This document shows, piece by piece, positions 31,801 to 40,139 of a stretch of DNA of 64,000 bases. The notes beneath the pieces were generated by a model. It saw only the letters and a list, made by a program, of their open reading frames with translations. It was not told the origin of the DNA and did not search any database. The position numbers and the translations under genes were made by a program. The DNA lies in the NCBI GenBank assembly GCA_905221605.1, contig CAJNDS010002191.1, positions 715,526-779,525 on the forward strand, in the 5' to 3' direction. Source of the stretch: Symbiodinium natans (lineage: Eukaryota > Sar > Dinophyceae > Suessiales > Symbiodiniaceae). Within the stretch, counting starts at the first letter, position 1; each line of letters opens with the position of its first letter.

Positions 31801-34618
31801 GCCCAGGTGGTGCAAAACTGTTGAGTTGCCTTTAGGCCAAGGACTGTTGATGTCCACAACCTGCAAATGCTCCACCGTCAGCAAACAATCAATGTTTGCT
31901 GACGTTGGAGTGTTTGCAGGGTGTGGACCCCAAAAGCTCGAAGCAAGCCCAAATGCCTGCCTCAGCCCCGAAGCTCTCGACGACTCACTGACAGCCCAGG
32001 CACGGGCTTCGGCAGAAGGCGCGAACGTGCGAGCGAAGGGCAAGTAGCCCGACATGCAGACCACGCCACCTCAGACCCGACGACAGTCCGAGCGTGGGCC
32101 ACGTGTTTGTGTTGGGGCCAGCATTTAGAGTTGAGGGATTTTTGGGGGGCTTGCGACACAAAGCTAGGCACTAGCTCATGCCCACCGGAACCAGCATGTA
32201 CTGCTTTCGCTGGCGTGTGCCTCTAAATCGAACTGAAGCAAAAGTACCCCCCGTCCAATCAAAGCAAACACTGTGAAAGGACTTGAACCCTGAGTCCCCA
32301 CCAAATATTGGTCTTTATGTCCATATATATATATATACATGTATTATTTTAGATAGCTTGTGTATGTATATATATATAGATACATGTATTCTTTTTGACA
32401 GTTTATTGATTCATTTGATATTGTATGTATTAAAACATTATCAACCATGACATAATGTATTCGTCACTATACATTCTTGGTTCTCTGTCGTTGTCCTAGA
32501 TTGCCCTTATGATCTACTCTAATCGTTACCACTGTGATATGCTTTGTCCTGTAATAGCATTTCTTCCTCACTATGCTGAATACTATTTACTGCTTATTAG
32601 TATTTTGGCGGATTTATCAGTATCCATTATTGTACTAATAATCATCTCAGACTAGCCACCAAGGCGGGAGGTGCGGGACAGGCCGGTGTAGAGTGAGAGG
32701 GCCCCCCCTTGGGAGAAGCCGGCGATGACGATGCGCTCAGCCAGGATGCCACGCGACCTCTTTGTGGGTGAAAAGGGTTTACTCGGCGCTGTCTTTGGTA
32801 TCTCAGCTCACTTAATTGACAGCATCCAGACCGTGCGGACCTGACCCAGACTTACAGATTTTGCATGCGAAAGCCTGCAGAAGCACTTTCGACTCTCAAC
32901 CGATGTAATATAAGCCTCCGTAAGCTTCAAAAGCCCGAGTTCCTGCAAACCCCAAAAAACCCTAAACCCTGAACCCCAAACCCAAAATCCTACACCCTAC
33001 GCCCTAGCTGAAAATTTCTTCCAACGAAGGGCTGCTGCTCTTGGATCAGGCCCTCCACAGTGGCAACGCTCTCCTGCAGCCCGTCGCAGGTCTCATCTGC
33101 CCGGTCCTTGCGGCAGCTTCTGGCTGGCGTTTAGGGTTTAGGGTTTAGGGTTTTCGGCTTTAGGGTTTAGGGAATTAGGGGATTTTTGCCACCTGCCCAG
33201 ATGCGGTCTGGAGTAATGCGTGCTCAAATAAAACAGCTCGCCCGTGTGAACAAGAAAGATAAAGAACTGAACTAAGATCGTAGAAATACAAATCAGAAAT
33301 CACTTCTTTGCGAACCATTTTTCTAGCAGGCTGCCTTGGCAACTTGGAAGCAGCAAAAATGGGATGAAGAGCCGCGTGTTGACCATTGCTATTCAGCGGT
33401 TTTGGCATGCTTTCCAGCCGTTTTGACAGTTGCAACGAGTCAAGGCTGCCAGAATGGTCATGTGCACACAGTCCACCCTGGATTCTTCCAGAGATCAGCT
33501 GTATCTGCAGCGTACCTAACTTCAGAGAGGCTGGCTTCTGCTGCGCAAACCCTATGAACACTGCTGTAGCTTCTGCAGCAACTGACACTTCCGACATCGA
33601 CCTGCTGCGTCGTTCCTCGTTCGTCGAACGTGTACGCGTGACTCTTTTTGTCGGGCACCGCACACCGGCTGCCTGAAGGTATGACGCACGAAGGGTTCCC
33701 TTAATGGCCTTAGTGGAAGGCTAGACTCGCCCGTCCTCCAGGCCCGCAATGTCGTACCAGCTGGGCATTGCCATGCCACCATTCAGGGTCACCGGCTGCA
33801 CGGGCGCGGTCGGCAGCACGAAGCAAGTGTTCGGAAGCGTGTTCCTCTCACAGGAAGCTGTCCGCAACATCATTTTCTGGGGATTGTTTTTGCCACCCGC
33901 CTATCTGACACTCAGGCCACATTGCATTCTTCGGGATTTAGGGCTTAGGGTTTGCTCGAGGGGCTGCTGAATCGGCATGCTCATGAAGTTGGCAATTCAA
34001 CTCGCCCTCTTCTTCACTCACTTCAGCTCCCTTCGTTGCAATTCGGTAATTCCAGCAAGAAGTCTTCAATCATCTTTGTTAAAGTCTATAAAGCCCTCCC
34101 CTTGGAGAAGGACCGCATGAAACGGTTCAGTTCTTGCCCAATAGCCGTGCAAAACCCACACATGCCAGCCCAACGGAAGCACCCATTCAACCCTAAATCC
34201 CTGGCCGTAGACCCTGAATACCCTGAATACCTTGAAGACCCTGAATATCTCCAAACCCTTTCACCTAAACCACCCTGCATACCCTCAATTATTTCTCTAC
34301 CAGGCGGTCAAGAGCATGGAGGCTCCCAGCGCCCATCCGTGCGCCGTGTCCCCGAGACCGTGGAGGAGGATCACGGCTGAGCTGGCATCCTCCTCAGGGG
34401 TTTGGGGTTTGGGGGTTTGGGGTTGAGGGTTGAGGGTTTGTTTTTTTTTTTCGTGAACGGCGCTTCCGGCTGCCTGCCAGCGTTTCTCAAGCAACTCGTT
34501 GTTGGCTTCGGGTCCAGGCCCTCCTTAACCCCGAAAGTGCCACTCGAGACTCAGCTCCAGGGGTTCAAGGCTTTTGCGCCCTGGGGCCGTCGAGTTCTTC
34601 CAGCTCTCGATCAGCCAT
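19768..34618 (-). CDS. Acyl-protein thioesterase / lysophospholipase (LYPLA-APT family), 11-exon gene
   Basis: Serine hydrolase of the alpha/beta-hydrolase fold; family members remove palmitate from cytosolic proteins or hydrolyse lysophospholipids. Exons (minus strand): 34618-34588, 34523-34459, 34392-34301, 33844-33731, 33119-33026, 32759-32660, 32069-31989, 31702-31638, 20421-20374, 20129-20079, 19842-19768. Together they give 816 nt, about 271 residues plus TGA, and all phases match. Family landmarks appear in order: [23 protein letters not shown] with MPSWYDI, the nucleophile elbow [25 protein letters not shown] (acid), and MGHSAC (His) near the C-terminus. All three triad residues are present. 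Human LYPLA1 is about 230 residues; the excess is an N-terminal extension of about 40. Introns 1, 4 and 10 are best read as GC-AG. Intron 8 is about 11.2 kb of satellite DNA. Exact borders of exons 1, 2, 5 and 8 are less certain. Confidence 0.88.
20079..20129 (-). CDS. APT exon 10
   Basis: Encodes [17 protein letters not shown], matching the strand before the catalytic His (human VNPANVTFKTY). 17 codons in phase 0. The family alignment (Y followed by E-D-M-G-H-S) requires a GC donor at 20078-20077. Confidence 0.78.
20163..20330 (+). repeat. About 47-bp tandem repeat, 3.7 copies, in APT intron 9
   Basis: GGTACCCTATGTACTCCCTT then AAAGGGTAAAAATAGGGGGG recurs at 20166, 20213, 20261 and 20307. 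Each unit carries small dyads (CCCTTAAAGGG). Confidence 0.9.
20374..20421 (-). CDS. APT exon 9
   Basis: Encodes [16 protein letters not shown], 16 codons in phase 0. It continues the family motif after HGxxDxx (human LVPLMFGSLTVEKLK). Acceptor GGGCACAG follows CCCTAAACCCC; donor GTGCCC. Confidence 0.78.
20699..20770. repeat. TA/CATATA microsatellite in APT intron 8
   Basis: TATATATATGTATGTATATA and following ATACAT units just outside the satellite block. Confidence 0.9.
20983..21009 (+). repeat. Left 27-bp inverted repeat bounding the satellite block
   Basis: GCTTAAATAGGGTTTATTTG and the next seven bases are the exact reverse complement of 31439-31465. A run of about 18 G lies just outside. 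A diverged inverted third copy sits at 21069-21096. Confidence 0.9.
23284..23650. repeat. CATCAT / TTCATCATC trinucleotide tract
   Basis: Imperfect TCATCATCT repeats inserted between two palindromic satellite units. The start (CCCCCTCAATCAGCTTCATC) repeats the one at 22090. Confidence 0.85.
23708..23785 (-). repeat. Isolated, inverted, diverged copy of the 88-bp repeat
   Basis: CTTGCCGGGATCCCCTTGGC and following bases are the reverse complement of the 88-bp unit of the 25.2-26.6 kb array, with several substitutions. Confidence 0.8.
23901..24000. other. Assembly gap (100 N)
   Basis: Exactly 100 N inside the palindromic satellite, a scaffold join of unknown true length. Confidence 0.99.
24643..24966. 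repeat. Nested inverted repeat with three GATTTGGCCAAATTTTGCC palindromes
   Basis: Outer arms (24643-24690 and 24914-24966) are inverse copies. Inside are three palindromic units at about 24687-24740, 24785-24838 and 24872-24925, built from GATTTGGCCAAATTTTGCC and its complement around a GC core. Confidence 0.85.
24966..25078 (+). repeat. Short tandem repeat, about 36 bp x 3-4
   Basis: Units of the form ACTAAATTACGAGCCCGGGC then CTCCCCCCAAT, with a few substitutions. Confidence 0.8.
25170..26575 (+). repeat. 88-bp tandem satellite, 16 copies
   Basis: GCAAATGTTGTTCCTACCC recurs every 88 bp from 25177 to 26497. Copies differ at only a few sites (TTCCG/TTTCG, GGTATT/GGCATT, GGGGATCC/GGGAATCC). 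Because 88 is not a multiple of 3, the ORFs on each strand rotate frame, so the array is non-coding. Confidence 0.95.
26576..31400 (+). repeat. 1.9-kb tandem repeat, about 2.5 copies
   Basis: Unit 1 starts at 26576, unit 2 at 28476 (offset exactly 1900), unit 3 at 30379 (offset 1903; a 3-bp insertion near 30329). Units 1 and 2 are nearly identical; unit 3 has an internal deletion and stops near 31400. The plus strand is rich in CT runs with clusters of GGAAGG. Within a unit a segment (GAAAAGAAAGAGGGAAGGGA then GAGAGAAGG) occurs twice about 0.9 kb apart. The ORFs are low-complexity and repeat with the unit. Confidence 0.93.
31439..31465 (-). repeat. Right 27-bp inverted repeat bounding the satellite block
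   Basis: Perfect reverse complement of 20983-21009, followed like the left copy by a G run (about 31472-31482) on the outer side, so the flanking homopolymer is in the same strand sense on both sides rather than inverted. Confidence 0.9.
31638..31702 (-). CDS. APT exon 8 (catalytic Asp)
   Basis: Encodes [13 protein letters not shown]; the Asp of H-G-x-x-D is the acid of the triad. It ends at a codon border before GTGGGC, the start of the 11.2-kb satellite intron. An acceptor three bases downstream is equally compatible. Confidence 0.82.
31852..31928. other. Strong hairpin in APT intron 7
   Basis: Arms 31852-31887 and 31893-31928 (36 nt each) flank a 5-nt loop. The core CGTCAGCAAACA pairs with TGTTTGCTGACG. 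Only four of 36 positions are not Watson-Crick, and two of those would be G-U in a plus-strand RNA. Could be a pre-miRNA-like fold or a small foldback element remnant. Confidence 0.75.
31989..32069 (-). CDS. APT exon 7
   Basis: Encodes [15 protein letters not shown], corresponding to the family segment GVTALSCWLPLRASF. Acceptor GGTCTGAG, classic donor A|GTGAGT. 81 nt, phase 1 to phase 1. Confidence 0.85.
32320..32650. other. AT-rich part of APT intron 6
   Basis: Contains two related TATATATATA...ATACATGTATT segments (about 32325-32350 and 32368-32392) and then AT-rich unique sequence. No exon seen. Confidence 0.6.
32660..32759 (-). CDS. APT exon 6 (nucleophile GFSQGG)
   Basis: Encodes [20 protein letters not shown]; the Ser of G-F-S-Q-G is the catalytic nucleophile. 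The exon ends CTT G before GTGGCTAG, and the first two bases of exon 7 (GT) complete the glycine codon. The 100-nt length fits both phases. Confidence 0.9.
32957..33004 (-). repeat. Telomere-like tract at the 5' side of APT intron 5
   Basis: On the coding strand this reads GGGTTCAGGGTTTAGGG shortly after the donor GTTGGA. Confidence 0.85.
33026..33119 (-). CDS. APT exon 5
   Basis: Encodes [20 protein letters not shown], matching the family helix before the nucleophile strand (human DESGIKQAAENIKALI region). The acceptor is preceded directly by CCCTAAACCCTAAACG. Donor GTTGGA. The 5' border could shift by four bases. Confidence 0.75.
33120..33178 (-). repeat. Telomere-like tract immediately before APT exon 5
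   Basis: On the coding strand CCCTAAACCCTAAACCC leads into the acceptor GCCAGCCAG. Confidence 0.9.
33175..33663 (-). other. 162-codon ORF inside APT intron 4
   Basis: Open on the APT strand, with [20 protein letters not shown] and a basic N-terminal part. It lies wholly inside intron 4 (33120-33730). It could be a nested or unrelated coding remnant; the plus strand is partly open too. Confidence 0.25.
33731..33844 (-). CDS. APT exon 4
   Basis: Encodes [19 protein letters not shown] followed by PSWYDI, a close match to the conserved PHAPxxPVTxNxGxxMPxWFDI block of LYPLA proteins. The best phase uses a GC donor at 33730-33729; a GT four bases further on is the alternative. Confidence 0.88.
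34301..34392 (-). CDS. APT exon 3 (HGLGDT motif)
   Basis: Encodes [19 protein letters not shown], the first strand and oxyanion-loop region of the LYPLA family. Acceptor CCCCTGAG lies directly after degenerate CCCAAAC repeats; donor GTAGAG at 34300. Ends two bases into a codon, matching exon 4. Confidence 0.88.
34459..34523 (-). CDS. APT exon 2
   Basis: Encodes a charged helix-like stretch around [15 protein letters not shown]. Acceptor TTAAG, donor GTTCAC. The following intron (34393-34458, 66 nt) is open in the same frame, so exons 2 and 3 could also be one exon with a Q-P-rich linker derived from telomere-like repeat. Confidence 0.5.
34588..34618 (-). CDS. APT exon 1 (start codon)
   Basis: Begins ATG GCT GAT ([10 protein letters not shown]), acidic and hydrophilic. 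The exon ends one base into a codon before a GC donor, which fits the two-base start of exon 2. The same frame continues upstream without a stop, so the start is the first ATG of the acidic segment, not a proven one. Confidence 0.5.
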
Positions 34619-35202
34619 AGGTCTTCTTAGCAGTCTTAGCACCAACGGCAACTGACATTGATATGTGCCGAATGGCCGACACCCCCTTCTGGCTCCAACA
34701 CGCATGGCAAACTGCGACGAGCCCAAAATCGAGACATGGACCCTGGCTGTCCTTGCCCAATCTGATGACGGGCACTTGAGAAGCCACATGGAAGCTGCGG
34801 GAAAGTCTCCGTAGGCCTTGCAACACGTCACTTCCAAGCATGCCAAGGCATGAGGCTGCTGCCGACCAAAGCTTGTGAACCCACACGCATTTCGGCGAAC
34901 CTTTTGAGCGCGGACCCGTTCCTCTCTCTTCTGATTAGCTATGTCTACATACATACCTACATACATAAAAGTTTTTTTAGTATACACATATATATATACA
35001 TATGTGTATATGCATCAATACGCTACCTACCTGAACCCCTCTGTGTGTATGCCTCGCCCGAAATGACTTGACTTCGCACCTCGGCTCCGAAGCGCCCCAC
35101 CGGCGCGGCGCATGGCAAGCGCGGGCTTCTGAGGGTTCAGGGTGTAGTTGAGCTCTAGCATCAGGGGTCCAACAATAGGGCCACCCTTCTTCTTTGTTTT
35201 TG

Positions 35203-35205
35203 TTT

Positions 35206-35236
<31 letters not shown>

Positions 35237-35240
35237 GGTT
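35203..35240 (+). repeat. T then G homopolymer pair
   Basis: About 13 T followed by about 23 G. Confidence 0.95.
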
Positions 35241-35527
35241 CCAAAATGAGGATGCAGGTATATTTCGGGTATGGTGAGGGGAGCCCGATTTTGGAAAAGC
35301 CCATGCAGGTTACCCTGCCACGAGTCAACCATATCACATCTGGTCACATAACTTCTGGGATGCCATGAGCTGAAAGGAAGAGCTTAAATCTTTGCTCCGC
35401 TCAAGTCTGAGCCATGTCCAGAGGTGGACAATTGCAGCGGCATGGCGACTGGCAAACTTGATCCGAAACAACCAGTGACCCAACCCACATCCGACTTTCC
35501 GTCAGCCAACAGTTCCTACATCACAGC

Positions 35528-35627
35528 TTGGGATGAGCCCCCTTACACTAACAGTTCCTGAATAGGGGTTGTAAGAAGGGTACTATAGTCCCTATTAAGG
35601 ATTCTTAGTGCAAGGGGGACATCCCAA
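35528..35627. mobile_element. Foldback (MITE-like) element, 100 bp
   Basis: Terminal arms TTGGGATGAGCCCCCTTACA... and inverse ...TGCAAGGGGGACATCCCAA pair over about 24 bp with few mismatches. A related right arm (TTGGGGGGATCATCCCAA) occurs at 40515-40532. Confidence 0.65.
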
Positions 35628-35694
35628 ACTATAGCTTCTACAGGGCGTCGCGCAAAGGCACAGGACAAACACAGCGAAGCTCGAGCCAGGATAC

Positions 35695-35738
35695 AGAGTC
35701 GCGCCAGGATTCTGGCCCTGGAGCTCCCCATCCCGCTC
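35695..35738 (-). CDS. Candidate exon after a telomere-like tract
   Basis: Coding strand CCCTAAACCCTAAACCCTCAG, then ERDGELQGQNPGAT, donor GTATCC. A near-copy of the first 27 bp lies at 36464-36493 (ERDEKLQ), also next to a telomere-like tract. Confidence 0.4.
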
Positions 35739-36416
35739 CTGAGGGTTTAGGGTTTAGGGTTGAGGGTTTTTTTTCCCCACCCGTTCGCAAGCGTATACGG
35801 GGAAGGGTCAGCCTAGTTACCGCCAAAAATTCAGGTTGAAAAGGTTGTTAGTCCGTTGCTGGAGCCCAAGATGGCCTTCGGAGTTTACCTTACCCTCTAA
35901 CAGCCGAAGCCCACCACACAAAACCTCAAAGCACGGACAACCCCGGAAACAAGGAACCAACCCCCGAAGCCACCATCCCCGGACTCCCAAAGTTCGAAGA
36001 TCAGAACCCTGTCCCCCCCAGCGCACCTGTCCGAGTGGCACGTAGGCCAGAATGCAGCAAAGCGGGATTGACTGAAAAGGAAATGATTACTGTAGGAGGA
36101 GGAGATGCACGCACTCGGACAGGCTCACTATCCTGGAAATGATGTACAATGGGGGCGACGGAGCTTTATATCCCCGGTCTTGCAGTGCTGAGGTCCTATC
36201 GACTCAGATTCACCCTACATCAACAGAGTACCACTGCAAATACGTTTCCCGGGGATACATTCACGCTGCAGACTTGCCAATGGCATTCACTTCGCTAGAG
36301 CAGAATTACCAGGCTTCAAATGGGTCTGTTTGTTCCCAGAGCCTGGCCTGTTTCAAATGGGCTTTATAGCTCACAGGAACCTGGGAGTGCTTCCGGTGTG
36401 CATTTCCCCTGCATGG

Positions 36417-36493
36417 TTGAGGGTTTAGGGTTTAGGGTTTGGGGTTTCGGGTTTAGGGCTTAAGGCCCTGGAGCTTTTCATCCCGCTCCTCAG
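36417..36493 (-). other. Duplicated mini-exon-like segment plus telomere-like tract
   Basis: GAGCGGGAT...AAGCTCCAGG on the coding strand, with GC following, then GCCTTAAGCCCTAAACCC. Parallel to 35695-35738. Confidence 0.3.
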
Positions 36494-36954
36494 AGTGGGA
36501 TCTTTGGGGGCTGATCGATAGGGAACCCCCTCATCGGCTCTTCGGTTCACCACTAGTTCTTGTAAGGTGCCCCAAAACACAACAATGTCCCCTCTTAGGG
36601 GATCGACCCACGAATATCAGAGCCTCCCGAAAGCCTCCACCACTTTTTTTTCCTAAGCCTGTGGGCCGGAATAGAAGGCCCGCACGTCTTCCAAAGCCCT
36701 ACAGTATTTAGAGAATACAAAAACACAAAAAAAAGGCAAGAACCTCTCTACCCGAAGCCTCAGTGGAAACACTCAACCCCAAAGTCTGGCCCTGGTTGTT
36801 CCTCATAGTGAGGAAGGAAGTCCTGTCAGGGGGTGTTGTTGCAGAGAGGGCATCTGCTGATTCAAGCCCAGGGCGCAAAAGGACACCTTTCTCTTTGACC
36901 TGTTTCCTGATCCTTCAGTAATCATTAAACCTCATAAAACCTCACAAACCCGGT

Positions 36955-37105
36955 ACCTAATGGCCTGTGCAGCCCCTGAAACAGCGCGAACCCAATCGAC
37001 CCCAAACCGCCCAAAGCCAAACTGCCGAGACGCTGCCGCAGGAGCCGTCTCATGCCAGAGAGCCCTGTCGCCAAAGCCTAGGTATGGGAGTTGTAAAGGT
37101 TCGTG
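36955..37105 (-). CDS. Low-confidence exon
   Basis: Reads GDRALWHETAPAAASRQFGF then GRFGVDWVRAVSGAAQAI, donor-like GTACCG. 35.8-36.9 kb otherwise shows no convincing exon. Confidence 0.3.
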
Positions 37106-37561
37106 GGAGTTAGTATTTATATAGGGCTCATAATATGTACTGGGGGCTTGACAAAGGATGGCTGTAAGGGTATTGGGCTTTCGAGTTCGGAGATACACCT
37201 ACGAATTCCTTAACAGAGCCCGACCAGCCTGCCTCTTGGAAAGCCCAAGCTCTCTCCGGTTTAGGGTTTATGGGTGTAGGGTTTCGAGTTTAGGGCAAGT
37301 TAAGGGTTTAATCGCACCCGCTCGAACACGCCAGGCGAGGCACACTCTGTCCCATGGTCTTGCTGTAGAGTCAGGGTTTAGGGTTTAGGGAGTTTGGGGC
37401 CTTATACATTTAGATCTGACGACCTCTGAGGGCTTCCAGGCTCTGGCTTCTAAGGGTGTCTCTGTGCCACCATGTGCCACCCAACCCAAACACCTGGAGA
37501 CTTCCGCAAAAGACAATGCTTCTGGGGTGTAGGGCTGAGGGAAGTGGTTTAGGTCCTTGAC

Positions 37562-37664
37562 TTTGTCTGGCCAGGAGTCAAAGGCCCGGCGCAGGACTGG
37601 GAACTGCCAGCGGAGACCGCGCAAGTCCATGATCTGCCTGACGACATTGCGCCGGCTCCGGGCT
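37562..37664 (-). CDS. Candidate internal exon
   Basis: After CTTAACGTAG the frame reads RNVVRQIMDLRGLRWQFPVL then RRAFDSWPDK, donor GTCAAG. The frame stays open beyond. Not recognised. Confidence 0.5.
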
Positions 37665-38454
37665 CTACGTTAAGGGCTTCGAGGGTTCCAAAAAGCTGTT
37701 CGCAAGATTTAGGGTGTTCATGGAGTATTGAATAAGAATCCGACAACCCTGTGGGAAATTACACGGTGAGCACCCAAAGTCCTCCAACCCGACAACAAAA
37801 AATGATGACGTGGAGGCAGGTCACGTCTTCTTGGAGACGGAGAGCAAGGCGAGATCATGTGTCGTGATTCCCATCCTGAGATTTTAGTTTCCATTGCTTT
37901 GGGGAGTGTGTGCCCTAGCCCTAACACTTCAAGGCCTGAGGTCTGGATAGGCCCCCCCCCCCCCCCCCCACCCCGCCCCACAAATTCCGGGCCAAATTAG
38001 TTTTCATCTGTAATGAACACTTCGGAGGTTGATCCTGCGACCTTCCACACCATCGATCATGTAGGGGCTGAGAATAGACGCAAGCCAAGCAGCAGAAGCA
38101 GAAAGGAGAGGACTAAGAAGACCTCGTCGAGGGGTCGTGGAAACAACTTCGCTAGACTTCGGGGCGTCCACACCGCCTTCGCTAAGGAGGCGGTCCCAGC
38201 TACAGATCACATGAATGCCACATACACCCTAGACATACACGTTTACTTTAGTTTAGTCACACAGGGCCCAAGCTGAAGGGAGAAGGCATGAAATGCCGTG
38301 TTAGCAGAGGCTGCACCACCTATGAACCTATGGGTTTTGGGTAAGGGCAGCAGTATGGGGCCCTAGGGCCCTAGGGCCCTAGGGGCATCTTCGATGCGGT
38401 CGGAGAAACACATCTCGGGTATGTGCATGCTCCTGCCGAAACTCTATCAATCCG

Positions 38455-38570
38455 TCATCGGGAATCCGGAACATCCGTCATCTCCTGAGACTGGCCCCCA
38501 TGTCTGACGTTCTGGGCCTTGGCCCAAACACGCAGCCAGTCCACCCGGCCGGCCATGGCCAACATGTGGC
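38455..38570 (-). CDS. Candidate terminal exon
   Basis: Acceptor GACTCCAAGCCCCAG, then HMLAMAGRVDWLRVWAKAQN, VRHGGQSQEMTDVPDSR and TGA. Not recognised. Confidence 0.5.
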
Positions 38571-38697
38571 CTGGGGCTTGGAGTCAGGGTACATGGGGTT
38601 GAGGGTATGGTTCTGGGCTCCAAAAGCTCCAGGTTTGTATAAAGCACAACCATAAGGAGTCTTTGCCGAGCTTTGGAGTTGAGCAGGTGCATATAAC

Positions 38698-38755
38698 CCG
38701 GCTGAAAGGACCGCCCAAGTGGCCGTTGATGCTGACGACAGGTATCTCCACCTCG
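38698..38755 (-). CDS. Candidate internal exon
   Basis: Acceptor TTCAAGCTGCAG, then EVEIPVVSINGHLGGPFSR, donor GTTATA. Phase does not join directly to 38455-38570, so an exon may be missing between them. Confidence 0.42.
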
Positions 38756-39104
38756 CTGCAGCTTGAATTCCTAAGTTCTGCGGTCCAGACAGGACGAAGG
38801 TTGCACGGCAGGCAAGCGCTCACGAAGGCAAACGCCTCACAAAGGGAATCTAATCTGTCCGCTAAATGTATTAAATCCTTTCAAAACTTGACCTCCGTTC
38901 TCGTGGCAAGGCCTGATGGGCAATGGTGGGACCATGATCACCTTCCACCCTCGCAGACCTACTTCGCTTACTCACCAGATGAACTTGATACCTCCGATTG
39001 GATGAAGTAGGGCTTCAGTTGCAGAAGCCATTCCAGGGGCGGGCTTTGGCTCCGGGAACTTCTTATGCAATGCGCACTTGGGTGGGAAGGGGCAGATAAA
39101 TGTA

Positions 39105-39200
39105 TATCTACACACACAGACACACACACACACACACATAACCTGCTTCGCGTTAAGTATGCATATATACACACATATATATATATATATGTATACTTAC
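39105..39200. repeat. AC and TA microsatellites
   Basis: ACACAC run (39110-39137) and TATATATATATGTATA (39172-39195). Confidence 0.9.
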
Positions 39201-39233
39201 ATATAGTGTCTATGTTCAGCGCTGACAGGCTAC

Positions 39234-39290
39234 ATCACGCTGGCGGTGCAGTCGAAGACATTCGGCAGCCGTGCGGAAGATTTTCCATGC
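39234..39290 (-). CDS. Candidate internal exon
   Basis: Acceptor ATCCCGACAG, 19 codons AWKIFRTAAECLRLHRQRD, donor GTAGCC. Not recognised. Confidence 0.45.
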
Positions 39291-39575
39291 CTGTCGGGAT
39301 ATGTTTAGCGTTTGGCGCCAAGATTCTAAGATGTTATGGGTGCTTATAGGGTAAGCTCAGGGCCTCGTTCTTGCTGCCACGCTGTTATTGTTTGTTAGAG
39401 TGGGCCAAGCGGTGAGGAAAACGGAGCCTGTCTCCACAATGAGGGCTTCACTCCACAGTGAATCAACCCCCCTATCAAACCTAAACCCCAAATTCAAACC
39501 ATCCACAAATGCCCGGAACCGGGAACTCCTGCAACGAACCTCCGGGAGCCTTTGCACCCGAGCCCGTGAATTTAC

Positions 39576-39640
39576 ATCTCGTGCCGGCGAGCTTTATCCG
39601 CTCGCGCAACTCATGCATCATCTTTGGATCCGTGCGCCAC
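39576..39640 (-). CDS. Candidate internal exon
   Basis: Acceptor CTGATGGTCGAG, 65 nt WRTDPKMMHELRERIKLAGT then R, donor T|GTAAAT. Not recognised. Confidence 0.45.
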
Positions 39641-40078
39641 CTCGACCATCAGGGACGTTGGTGGGGCCGTTTGTGGGGGGGGGGGGAGCAATTGCAGATT
39701 CTATCAGAAACTCTAGGCAACCCTAGAGTAGAGCAGAGATTCAAGCAAGCAATGCTGAAGGCTGTATGTCCAAGAATGGGCACAAGAATGGGCAGAAGTA
39801 TGGGCAAGAACAGAGCAAAGCGTTTGAGGTCGCGTGGGCCAGCAGGTAGTCTTGGACCCGTCTCAACAACGAAAGTACGATTACGGACCAAAGGCCTTTG
39901 ACATCAAAAGGGCACATGATTGGCTCGAATCGACCCTCAACCCTACATGAACCCTGTAAGGGTGGAGCCCTACCCGCCAAGCCCCCACAGGCCCTAAGCC
40001 TGAAACTCCACGAGCACAGAAGCCTAAACCCTTCTTGCATCCGGAACCCTAAGCCCTAAGCCCTAAGCCCTAAGCAAC

Positions 40079-40139
40079 ATCCAGGTCCCAGGCATTGTGC
40101 CGCTTGCACTCGCCATAAAGCATTGTGGGGCATCCATGC
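40079..40139 (-). CDS. Candidate internal exon
   Basis: Acceptor CCCTGGTGGCAG, then HGCPTMLYGECKRHNAWDLD, donor GTTGCT, followed on the coding strand by telomere-like TTAGGGC repeats. Not recognised. Confidence 0.42.

Larger units (their letters stand above)
31619..32047 (+). other. Plus-strand ORF overlapping APT exons 7-8 (probably a shadow)
   Basis: 142 codons open on the strand opposite APT exons 7 and 8, ending with [18 protein letters not shown]-type sequence. It looks protein-like, but the minus-strand APT exons have homology and phase support, so this is best treated as a complementary-frame artefact. Confidence 0.25.

Noticed and set aside
31540-32064. 174-codon minus ORF as a single exon
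   Set aside because: Only its first part is APT exon 7; the rest runs through intron 7 (with the hairpin) and leaves the family alignment, while exon 8 is in another frame.
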